Source of the DNA: JABFRG01 sp038210445
Lineage (GTDB): Bacteria; Myxococcota_A; Polyangia; Polyangiales; Polyangiaceae
Assembly: GCA_038210445.1 (NCBI GenBank)
Contig: JBBQWQ010000002.1
Span: 186,001 to 250,000 of the forward strand
Direction of reading: 5' to 3'
DNA: 64,000 nucleotides
Below are positions 54,935 through 64,000 of this stretch, in pieces. Numbering within the stretch: position 1 is the first letter of the stretch; the number at the start of each line of letters is the position of its first letter. The notes beneath the pieces are model-generated. The model was not told where the DNA came from, ran no database searches, and worked only from the letters and a program-made list of their open reading frames with translations. A program made the translations under genes and the position numbers.

Positions 54935-56296
54935 TCAGCCGCCCAGGCAACCGAGCTGAACTTTGACCTTGGCGTTCACGTCGGCTTGCACAGCCGTGCA
55001 CTGCGTCGGGCACAGGTTGATCTTCGTCGGCGTGGTGTTGTTGTCGTAGTACCAGCCATTGGCCACGCAGGCGGCCAAGTTGGTAACGCGCACCAGGCTC
55101 TGCGGCGTGGTGCCGTTCATCAGGTAGTCGACGGTAACCTTGGCCGGGTCGATGACGCCGGTGGTGGTGGTCGGCATATTGTACGAGCAGCCGATGGCCG
55201 AGAGTTGGATTTGCTTGAGCGCTTCGACAAAGGCGGCGGGGTTGCCGGCGCCGACGTTCCAGCTGCGGCAGGTTGCCGCGCCGTTGCCGCACGCGTTGGT
55301 GAGCGCGCCCACCACGTTGTTGTGCAAAGGCGCGTTGCCGCCTACGGCCCAGGTCTCGAGGTTCGCGAAGGTGGCGCCGGTCATGCCCACCACGAAGGTG
55401 CGCACCGCAGTGGCCGCATAGTGTGCCTGCAGAATACCCTGCAGCGTGGCGTTGCTGGTGTTGCAGGCCGTGGGGTCGCCGTCGGTGATCAGAATCCCGA
55501 TGGCTTGGCGCCCGGCGCGGCGGTTGGTGGCGTTCCCCAGAAAGCCCGCGATGCCGCGCATGCCGCCTTCCGTGGGCGTGTCGGCGCCATCGGGGTTGGT
55601 GCTGTTGAGCAGCGTATCGAAGGTGGCCGAGGGGAGCGCCGTGAAGCCGGTGGCGCCGCCCGGGGCGCTCGATAGCGAATACCCACTGCCGTCGCACTTG
55701 TAGGTGGTCGACGGGAGCTGCGGGAAGAACTGCAGCGCCGCCGCGTTGCCGGTGGAGCTGGCCGACTTGAAGTACGAAGAGAGCGCGTTCACCGACGCGC
55801 ACCACTTCGACGCCGTCGTGCTGCCGACGTTGCAGTCGGTGCCCATGCTGCCCGACTTGTCGAGCATGATGAACATGTCGAGGGGCGTCAGCGTCGCCTC
55901 CGCCGAGGTGGCCGCGCAGGCGTCGCGCGCGGCGTCGCGCGACGGCGCGTCGTAGGCGAAGCTCACGTCGGGAATGTTCGAGGCATCGCTGGCGTCGATA
56001 CCGCCGCTCGATGCGTCGACGCCGCTCGATCCCGAGCTGCCCGAGCTTCCGCTGGAGCCGGAAGATCCCGAGCTTCCGCTGGAGCCGCCGGAGCTGGCGC
56101 CGGACGATCCCGATGCGCCGGACGATCCGGATGCTCCAGACGACGACGACGACGTCGACGTGGCGCCGCTGCTGGCGCCCGCTTCGGGTGTTGCTCCGCC
56201 GGCGCCGTCATCACCACACCCGCCCGTAAGAGCCGCAGCTCCACCAAGCGCCACCGCGACGACGAAGATTCCGCGCGCAACCTTCACTTGTGCCAT
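54935..56296 (-). CDS. VWA-domain lipoprotein 1
   Basis: 453 residues, lipobox ALTGGC (Cys27), then a ~70-residue Ser-Ser-Gly linker. The VWA domain starts with MFIMLDKSGSMG (MIDAS DxSxS) and includes GILITDGDPTAC. The C-terminal ~110 residues are a Cys-rich domain (IGCSYNMPTTTTGVID; INLCPTQCTAVQ; VQLGC) shared with the divergent neighbour. Metal-dependent ligand binding at the cell surface is inferred. Confidence 0.85.
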   Translation of the reverse strand: MAQVKVARGIFVVAVALGGAAALTGGCGDDGAGGATPEAGASSGATSTSSSSSGASGSSGASGSSGASSGGSSGSSGSSGSSGSSGSSGSSGVDASSGGIDASDASNIPDVSFAYDAPSRDAARDACAATSAEATLTPLDMFIMLDKSGSMGTDCNVGSTTASKWCASVNALSSYFKSASSTGNAAALQFFPQLPSTTYKCDGSGYSLSSAPGGATGFTALPSATFDTLLNSTNPDGADTPTEGGMRGIAGFLGNATNRRAGRQAIGILITDGDPTACNTSNATLQGILQAHYAATAVRTFVVGMTGATFANLETWAVGGNAPLHNNVVGALTNACGNGAATCRSWNVGAGNPAAFVEALKQIQLSAIGCSYNMPTTTTGVIDPAKVTVDYLMNGTTPQSLVRVTNLAACVANGWYYDNNTTPTKINLCPTQCTAVQADVNAKVKVQLGCLGG

Positions 56297-56355
56297 TGTG
56301 TAATGCTACGTTGGTCGTTTGTACTGTTCAAGAAACGTGAGCAGCGGAGGGCGAG

Positions 56356-57603
56356 ATGAGTAGTCCGAAGAAGCAGATGTCGCATGCACGTCGGCCGCAG
56401 TGGCTGGTCGCCCTTTCGACGACCGCCGCGGCGGTGGCACTTTCTGCGGCCGCGTGCGGGGGCGACGACGGCATATCGCAGTTCGACGGCGGGTCCAGCG
56501 GCCAGCCCGATGGCGCGGGCTCCAGCGGCTCCAGCGGCAACCTGGGAATCGGCGACGACAGCGGAACGGGCCGCTCCGACGCCGCGTTCAATGCCGACGC
56601 CGCTTGCGCCGTCACCACCGTCGAAGCGAAGCGGGCGCCCGCCAGCCTGCTCTTCGTCATCGACCGCAGCGGCAGCATGAACTGCAATCCGCCTCCCACC
56701 ACCACCTCGGCGATGTGCGAGCAATTCCCGATTACCGCCGACACCACCAAGGCGAGCAAGTGGACCATCACCCGCAACGCCCTGAAGGCGGCGCTGGCGG
56801 CCATGCCCGCCACCAACAGCGCGGGCATCAGTCTCTTCAATACCGACGACGACTGCGCGGTGTTGCCCACGCCTGGCGTGCTGGTGAAGCCGCTCGACCC
56901 CACGCAGAAGACGGCCCTCAACGCCAGCCTGGACGCGGTGACGCCCAAGGGCTTCACGCCCATCGTGGGCGGCGCCACCCTTGGCTACCAGTACCTGCAC
57001 ACCACGCCCGGCGTCGTGGGCAAGAAGTTCCTGGTGCTCATCACCGACGGAGAGGAGACGTGCGCGCCGGATCAGCAGGAAGGGTTCGTGACCACCACCG
57101 TGCAGAACGCGGGGCTGGTGGGCATCAAGACCTTCGTCATCGGCGCCCCGGGAAGCGAAGAGAACCGCGCGTTCCTCTCGCGCATGGCCTTCAACGGCGG
57201 CACTGCCCGCAGCGCAGCGTGCGTGCACGCGGTTTCGCCGGCCAACGCCGGCGACTGCCACTTCGACCTCACCAACTCGGGCGTGAACCTGGCGACGGAG
57301 CTCAACGCCGCGCTCGATTCCATCTCTCGCGAGGCGCTCGGGTGCGAGTTCGACGTACCCAAGCCCGGCAGCGGCACCATCGACTACAGCAAGGTCAACG
57401 TGCTGTACACGCCCTCCGGCGGCGGGGCCGCGCGCAGCGTGCCTCAAGACAACAGCGCCGGCTGCGCCGCGGGCGCCGACGGCTGGCAATACTCGACCGA
57501 CCGCTCAAAGATTTTCCTGTGCGGCAACGCCTGCAACACCGTGAAGGCCGACCAGAACGGCCGCGTCGATGTGGCGCTCGGCTGCACCACGGTTGTGCGC
57601 TGA
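56356..57603 (+). CDS. VWA-domain lipoprotein 2, paralogue of the divergent gene
   Basis: 415 residues. Signal peptide with lipobox ALSAAAC (Cys34), Ser/Gly linker, MIDAS LLFVIDRSGSMN and KFLVLITDGEETCAPD. The C-terminal Cys domain (LGCEFDVPKPGSGTIDYSKV; KIFLCGNACNTVK; VALGC) aligns with that of the divergent lipoprotein. The pair probably arose by inverted duplication. The 59-bp gap between starts must hold both promoters or a shared control. Confidence 0.85.
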   Translation: MSSPKKQMSHARRPQWLVALSTTAAAVALSAAACGGDDGISQFDGGSSGQPDGAGSSGSSGNLGIGDDSGTGRSDAAFNADAACAVTTVEAKRAPASLLFVIDRSGSMNCNPPPTTTSAMCEQFPITADTTKASKWTITRNALKAALAAMPATNSAGISLFNTDDDCAVLPTPGVLVKPLDPTQKTALNASLDAVTPKGFTPIVGGATLGYQYLHTTPGVVGKKFLVLITDGEETCAPDQQEGFVTTTVQNAGLVGIKTFVIGAPGSEENRAFLSRMAFNGGTARSAACVHAVSPANAGDCHFDLTNSGVNLATELNAALDSISREALGCEFDVPKPGSGTIDYSKVNVLYTPSGGGAARSVPQDNSAGCAAGADGWQYSTDRSKIFLCGNACNTVKADQNGRVDVALGCTTVVR

Positions 57604-57634
57604 GCCGCGCAGCCGTGCGCTGAGCCGCGCAGCT
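57595..57634 (+). repeat. 20-bp tandem duplication at the gene end
   Basis: Two exact 20-bp units (GTGCGCTGAGCCGCGCAGCC then the same sequence with a final base change) span the VWA gene stop codon, so the stop is duplicated out of frame. The second unit forms CTGAGC-CGCGCA-GCTCAG, a small hairpin next to the stop of the convergent phosphatase gene. Confidence 0.75.
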
Positions 57635-58302
57635 CAGGGTCGAACGTCCCACCACTTCGAGAGGTTGGTGTCGGCGGTACGCGGCTGCTGCGCGTAGTGC
57701 GAGATGTCGTTGTAGAGCATGAGGCGGGCCCGCACGGGGTCCTTGAAGTCCACCACGTTGAGGCACGCTGGCGACTGGTCGAGACGGTCGCGGTAGCCGC
57801 GTGCGTCGATGCCGAGGAGGCTCGCCAAGATGAGGCGAATGGTGGCCTTGTGCGACACGATGGCCACCGTCTGGTTGGGGTGCGCCACCACCACGTCGCG
57901 CACCACCGGCAGGGCGCGCGCGGTGACAGCCAGGCCCGACTCGCCGCTCTGGGGCGCGAAGGTGAACGGATCTTCTTCCCACGAGGCGTACTCCTCGGCG
58001 AACTCGACCTCGACCTCGCGGCGCGTCTTCTGCTCCCAGCGCCCGTGGCCAATCTCGCGGAGCCCGTCTCTCTGCTGCGGGTTGAGGCCGTGGGGCACGC
58101 CGAGGATGCTCGCGGTGTCGAGGGTGCGCTGCATGGGGCTCGCGTAGATGGCGGCGAGCTTCTCCGTCGCCAGGCGCTCGGCGAGCTTCTGCGCCTGGGC
58201 GCGTCCTTCGTCGGAGAGGAGCACGTCGGTGGAGCCCGCGAAGCGGTCCTCCGCGGTGAGCGTGGTCGCGCCGTGCCGGATGAGAAGAAGCCGCGTCGTC
58301 AT
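57634..58302 (-). CDS. Histidine phosphatase (phosphoglycerate-mutase superfamily)
   Basis: 222 residues from ATG 58302. LLLIRHGATTLTAEDRF (catalytic RHG), SPMQRTLDTASIL, LREIGHGRWEQ (Glu proton donor region) and VAIVSHKATIRLILASLLG (second His). Sequence style is that of alpha-ribazole-phosphatase/CobC-like or broad phosphatases rather than metabolic phosphoglycerate mutase. Cytoplasmic; substrate unknown. Confidence 0.88.
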   Translation of the reverse strand: MTTRLLLIRHGATTLTAEDRFAGSTDVLLSDEGRAQAQKLAERLATEKLAAIYASPMQRTLDTASILGVPHGLNPQQRDGLREIGHGRWEQKTRREVEVEFAEEYASWEEDPFTFAPQSGESGLAVTARALPVVRDVVVAHPNQTVAIVSHKATIRLILASLLGIDARGYRDRLDQSPACLNVVDFKDPVRARLMLYNDISHYAQQPRTADTNLSKWWDVRP

Positions 58303-58387
58303 GGCGATACCGTATAGGCAAAGTGCCCACAAAAGCGAAGCGGCCAGCTCCGAGGAACCAGCCGCTTCGTAGCCCTGCAGCGCGGGA

Positions 58388-59632
<1,245 letters not shown>

Positions 59633-59927
59633 ACGTGCTCCATTGCGCTGGATGATTCGAGTCTCGAGTGCTGATGCCGGCGCGTCCGAGAACATTCGCC
59701 GCCGCACCGCGAGACGCTGAGATAGCGCGTCGGGCCCCAAGATAGAACGGGAATTTTCGAGACGTTTCGGGAAGCTGGCACCGCGGCGAGGGCGGCGCGC
59801 GGGCGGCGGCTCCCGGCGCAAAACCGTCCGGCCCCGAAAAAGCCTCGGTAACTGCAAAATAACGTTCGGAAAAGAAGAACCGCCGCGGACTCGACACCAG
59901 GCCCGAGCCGGACCATTCTTGCGCGCA

Positions 59928-60902
59928 ATGCGCCGCGCTCTCTTTTTGGTCCCCGTGATCATCGCCATTGTCCACTGCGGAAGCTCGTCTGGCTCCGGCT
60001 TCGACGGGCAGAGCTCGAGCGGAGGCACCTCGAGTGGCGCGAGCTCGGGGCTCACCACCTCGGGCGGCCCGGCCCCCAAGGACGAGACCGAGTGCACGAA
60101 GATGGATCTCGTGTTCGTGGTGGACGACTCCGGGTCCATGGGCGAGGAGCAGTCGAACCTGGCGGCGAACTTTCCGGCGTTCATCAAGCTCCTCGACGAC
60201 ACCAAGAGCAAGAGCGGCGTACCGCTCAACTATCGCATCGCCGTTACCACCACCGGCCGCGACATCAGCTACACGTTGCAGCCGCCCTTCGGCGGCCCCA
60301 TTCCCTTCAACGAGAAGGGCGACAACGGCGCCTTCCGCAACAAGAAGGAGTGCGGGGGCACCAAGCGCTGGATCGACCGCGGCGACCCCAATGTAAGCTC
60401 AGTGTTCTCGTGCCTCGCCAAGGTGGGCACCGGCGGCCCGAGCGTGGAGATGCCCCTCGAAGCCCTCGATCTCGCGTTCGGTGCGCGCACCGCCGACGGT
60501 ACCAACGCAGGATTCCGCCGCGACGACGCGCTCCTCGGCGTGGTCATCCTCAGCGACGAAGACGACTGCTCGCGCAAGGACAACAACTTCGCGATCGGCA
60601 CCGAGTCGTGCTCCGACATGAAAGGCGTGGTGGCGCTCAACGACTACGTCGACACCCTCGACCGCGTCGCCAAGGGCAAGGGGCGTTGGGCCGCCAGCGT
60701 CATCGCAGGGCCCGGCCCGAGCAGCTGCAAGTCGGCGTTCGGCGACGCCGACGACGCCCGCAGGCTCCGGAGCTTCGTGGCCCTCACCGGCCAGAATGGC
60801 GTTTTCAGCAGCATCTGCGAGGGCGATCTCACGGCGGGCCTCAAGCGCGCGCTCGAGACCTTCGACGGCGCGTGCAAGCGGCTGCCGCCGGCCGTGAAGT
60901 AG
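59928..60902 (+). CDS. VWA-domain lipoprotein 3
   Basis: 324 residues from ATG 59928 (TTG at 59919 is an alternative). Lipobox IIAIVHC (Cys17) and a short Ser/Gly linker, then MDLVFVVDDSGSMGEEQSNL (MIDAS) and a domain containing GVVILSDEDDCSRKDNN. No Cys-rich C-terminal domain like that of the other two VWA lipoproteins. Many myxobacterial genomes carry this type. Surface or periplasmic binding protein, ligand unknown. Divergent from metK. Confidence 0.83.
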   Translation: MRRALFLVPVIIAIVHCGSSSGSGFDGQSSSGGTSSGASSGLTTSGGPAPKDETECTKMDLVFVVDDSGSMGEEQSNLAANFPAFIKLLDDTKSKSGVPLNYRIAVTTTGRDISYTLQPPFGGPIPFNEKGDNGAFRNKKECGGTKRWIDRGDPNVSSVFSCLAKVGTGGPSVEMPLEALDLAFGARTADGTNAGFRRDDALLGVVILSDEDDCSRKDNNFAIGTESCSDMKGVVALNDYVDTLDRVAKGKGRWAASVIAGPGPSSCKSAFGDADDARRLRSFVALTGQNGVFSSICEGDLTAGLKRALETFDGACKRLPPAVK

Positions 60903-60922
60903 GCTCGCGACTTCAGCCTTCC

Positions 60923-61777
60923 TCAGCCGAGGTCGGGGGCGCGGACGCTGGCGCGGGCGGCGATTTCGACCTGCGCGCCGGGGAGCGCGGCGATGGCCAG
61001 GGTGGCGGCGGGCGCGAACGACAGCGGCGCGTCGGGCCCGCCCACGCCTTCGTAGAACTTGGCGGCGATGCGGTTGATGCGCTCGTCGCCCAGATCTTCC
61101 CAGATGCGGCGCCAGGTGCAGGCCTCGCGGAGCGATCGCACGAAGTCCTCGGCGCGCTCGAAGATGTTCGGATGCCGAATCACCGTGCACCGCACCATCG
61201 CCAGGCCGGATTCCTCGAACATCTTGGCCATGAGGTCGCGCTCGGCGAACTTCCGGCGGCCGGAGGGCGCGTAGCCGGGCTCGAGCTCCTGGAGCACGTG
61301 GGCGAGCCGCTCGAAGGGGCCGTCCGGGTCGGGCGGGCCCCAGGTGACGATGCCCACCTTGCCGTGCGGCGCCAGCGACGCGCGCCACGCGGCCAGGACG
61401 TCGGCGCGACGGGCGTCGTCGATCTGCCACAGGCCAAAGGCGCAGACGATGGCGTCCCAAGGGCCCCCGGAAGCGTCGGCGAAGTCGGCCACCCGGGTGG
61501 TGATCTCGAGGCCCGCGCGGCGCGCCTCTTCGGCGCAGATGCGCACCATCTCGGGGCTGGCGTCGGTGGCCACCACCTTGCCGTGGGGCCCGACCCGGCG
61601 AGCCGCTACCAGCGCCTCGGCGCCGGGGCCGGCGCTGACGACCAGGACCTTTTGCGCCTCGCTCACGGCCAGCTCCTCGATGAGGTCGCGGTGATAGGGG
61701 AGAAAGCGGGGAACCCACTCGGCCAGATATTGCGGCGCGGCGCGGTCCCAGCTCGTTGCCGTGGGGGTGGTCGACAT
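60923..61777 (-). CDS. Class I SAM-dependent methyltransferase
   Basis: 284 residues from ATG 61777. Rossmann motifs: VLVVSAGPGAEALVAARRVG (motif I), VVATDASPEMVRIC (motif II Asp), WDAIVCAFGLWQID (motif IV). UbiE/Coq5-like small-molecule methyltransferase. The frame extends further upstream, but ATG 61777 starts the family match. Substrate unknown. Divergent from gcvT. Confidence 0.85.
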   Translation of the reverse strand: MSTTPTATSWDRAAPQYLAEWVPRFLPYHRDLIEELAVSEAQKVLVVSAGPGAEALVAARRVGPHGKVVATDASPEMVRICAEEARRAGLEITTRVADFADASGGPWDAIVCAFGLWQIDDARRADVLAAWRASLAPHGKVGIVTWGPPDPDGPFERLAHVLQELEPGYAPSGRRKFAERDLMAKMFEESGLAMVRCTVIRHPNIFERAEDFVRSLREACTWRRIWEDLGDERINRIAAKFYEGVGGPDAPLSFAPAATLAIAALPGAQVEIAARASVRAPDLG

Positions 61778-61908
61778 GGGGGCACTATACCACTGGCCTC
61801 GGACCTGAGGAGAGCTGCTGCAGCGCCGAATCGGTACGCACCTCCCATCGCTGCGCGGGGCGGTAGAGGGTCCCAACTTTTGCGCGGTTGATGGTAGGCT
61901 GCGCGGCC

Positions 61909-63021
<1,113 letters not shown>

Positions 63022-63031
63022 AGAAACGCCC

Positions 63032-63418
63032 ATGAACATTCCCCCGGAACTGAAGTACACGAAAGACCACGAGTGGGCGAAGGTGGAGGCCGCAGAGGTC
63101 ACCGTCGGCATCACCGGCTTCGCCGTCGAGCAACTCGGCGACATCACCCTGGTGAACCTCGACGTCAAGGTGGGCGACGTGGTGACCGCCGGCAAGACCT
63201 TCGGCACCATCGAGAGCGTGAAGACGCTCAGCGATCTGTACGCGCCGGTCACCGGCAAGGTGGTGCGGGTGAACGCCGATCTCGCGCAGAAGCCCGAGCT
63301 GGTGAACGAAGATTGCTACGGCAAGGCGTGGATGGTGACCATCGAGTCCACCAGCGCCTCCGAGCTCGCGGCGCTCCTCGAGCCCGCAGCCTACAAAGCC
63401 CACGTCGACGCGCAGTGA
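63032..63418 (+). CDS. gcvH: Glycine cleavage system H protein
   Basis: 128 residues from ATG 63032. KYTKDHEWAKVEAAEVTVGI start and lipoyl site FGTIESVKTLSDLYAPVTG with Lys64; WMVTIE then a C-terminal helix. It carries the aminomethyl group on lipoamide between the P, T and L proteins. It is in operon with gcvT. Confidence 0.97.
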   Translation: MNIPPELKYTKDHEWAKVEAAEVTVGITGFAVEQLGDITLVNLDVKVGDVVTAGKTFGTIESVKTLSDLYAPVTGKVVRVNADLAQKPELVNEDCYGKAWMVTIESTSASELAALLEPAAYKAHVDAQ

Positions 63419-63433
63419 CGCGATTCCGTCATC

Positions 63434-63457
63434 GAGCTGGCCGGTTCAGGCCAGCTC
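63434..63457. terminator. Hairpin between gcvH and the convergent GGDEF gene
   Basis: GAGCTGGCC and GGCCAGCTC pair perfectly over 9 bp with a six-base loop that contains the GGDEF gene's stop codon. It starts 16 bp after the gcvH stop. No T-tract is visible. Confidence 0.5.
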
Positions 63458-64000
63458 GGTGCGGTTGCGGCCGTTGCGCTTGGCCGCGTACAGTGCCCGA
63501 TCGGCGTCTTCGACGATGCCCTTGAAGGTGAAGTCGCTGGCCCCCTGGGCGCAGGCGATGCCGGCACTGTAGTTGATGATGTTCGAGTGCCCCTTGGCGA
63601 AGACGTACGGGTCTCGCGCGAGCGCTTCGCGAAGTCGCCTGTCGACCCGCAGCGCGCCCTCCACGTCGGCGCCCGGCAAGATGACCGCGAACTCCTCGCC
63701 GCCGTAGCGGAAGGCGCGATCCTCTCCGCGGAGGATCGACTGCACCTTGGAGGAGAAGTACGTGAGCACGCGATCGCCCTCGGAGTGGCCGTGGGTGTCG
63801 TTGATGGTCTTGAAGTAGTCGAGATCGCCCATCAGAATCGCGCACGGAGACTGGTGCCGACGGGCCCGCGCCGCCTCTTCCGTGAGCGTCCGCTCGAACT
63901 GACGCCGGTTGTAGAGATTGGTGAGCGGATCGATGGCCGCGTGCTCCTCGGCCTCGAGCAGCTTCGCCTTGAGCTCACGGGCGTGCTGGGTGCGGCGGCA
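63446..64000 (-). CDS. Diguanylate cyclase (GGDEF domain), N-terminus outside window
   Basis: About 184 residues are visible, open to the window edge. A helical lead-in (HARELKAKLLEAEEHAAIDP) runs into the GGDEF domain start LTNLYNRRQFER. Then LMGDLDYFKTINDTHGHSEGD (metal and GTP binding) and FRYGGEEFAVILPGADVEG, the active GGEEF signature. An RxxD inhibitory site (RGED) lies five residues before it. An active, product-inhibited c-di-GMP synthase is predicted. The N-terminal sensory part is cut off. Confidence 0.93.
   Translation of the reverse strand, partial: CRRTQHARELKAKLLEAEEHAAIDPLTNLYNRRQFERTLTEEAARARRHQSPCAILMGDLDYFKTINDTHGHSEGDRVLTYFSSKVQSILRGEDRAFRYGGEEFAVILPGADVEGALRVDRRLREALARDPYVFAKGHSNIINYSAGIACAQGASDFTFKGIVEDADRALYAAKRNGRNRTELA

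Noticed and set aside
59633..59927. Possible SAM/SAH riboswitch ahead of metK
   Set aside because: No recognised consensus blocks on the minus strand; only ordinary GC-rich leader sequence was seen.
61809..61830. GGAGAG and CGCCGAA upstream of gcvT, suggestive of a glycine riboswitch
   Set aside because: The spacing between the two blocks is only nine bases and the CUCAGG...AAAGGAC half is missing. A covariance-model search would settle it.

Overview
The window is high-GC, densely coded DNA that reads like a Myxococcota (myxobacterial, probably Polyangia-type) chromosome. This placement is inferred from gene content: many lipoproteins with Ser/Gly/Ala/Asp-rich linkers, Myxococcus-type disulfide repeats, several von Willebrand A (VWA) lipoproteins, a Ser/Thr kinase with a membrane-anchored tail, a sigma-like factor fused to a membrane segment, and GTP-dependent PEP carboxykinase. 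I saw no rRNA, tRNA, insertion sequence, phage gene or CRISPR array.

Layout. 1-2.1 kb: secreted serine protease (cut by the window edge) and a deacetylase-like lipoprotein. 2.3-8.5 kb: a pseudouridine synthase/rRNA methyltransferase fusion, a lipoprotein, a deoxynucleoside kinase and a POT-family transporter with an extra soluble domain. 8.6-16.2 kb: a GT-C-like membrane glycosyltransferase divergent from a beta-propeller/MAPEG pair, a Gly-rich lipoprotein and a Sel1-repeat membrane protein. 16.3-23.5 kb: a four-gene minus-strand operon resembling srfABC. It has a GTPase with dynamin-like motifs (SrfC), a single-pass membrane protein in the SrfA place, a 206-residue unknown and an actin/Hsp70-fold ATPase (SrfB). 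This is the best candidate for a poorly understood system here. 23.6-29.8 kb: a peptidoglycan-binding protein, the sigma-like membrane protein, a hydrolase, and the rpsO-pnp operon with a perfect intercistronic hairpin. 29.8-36.1 kb: a cyclophilin lipoprotein, a zinc-ribbon protein, a PilZ protein, and a PpiD-like chaperone overlapping an M16 protease.

36.1-49.5 kb is mostly central metabolism mixed with envelope lipoproteins: NAD-type isocitrate dehydrogenase, a CPBP protease, PEP carboxykinase, a Cys-repeat/FGE-like lipoprotein, an SDR enzyme and acetyl-CoA synthetase. 49.8-54.9 kb: a Ser/Thr kinase, a PLP desulfhydrase, and the nitrogen pair glnB-glnA with a clear terminator. 54.9-64 kb: two divergent paralogous VWA lipoproteins, a histidine phosphatase, metK, a third VWA lipoprotein, a methyltransferase, gcvT-gcvH without an adjacent gcvP, and the end of a GGDEF diguanylate cyclase with GGEEF and an RxxD I-site.

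The most unusual non-coding signal is a dispersed element seen three times (5026-5152, about 23942-24060, and 31469-31596 on the minus strand). Each copy starts at or just after the stop codon of a gene on its own strand. All three share a core (CRATACCTTCG ... a small central hairpin, TCCGCGCG ... CTCGGTCTYG). Two copies are closed by long inverted repeats whose sequences differ, and paired positions change in compensating ways, so it looks like a structured 3'-UTR RNA motif or a mobile palindromic element.
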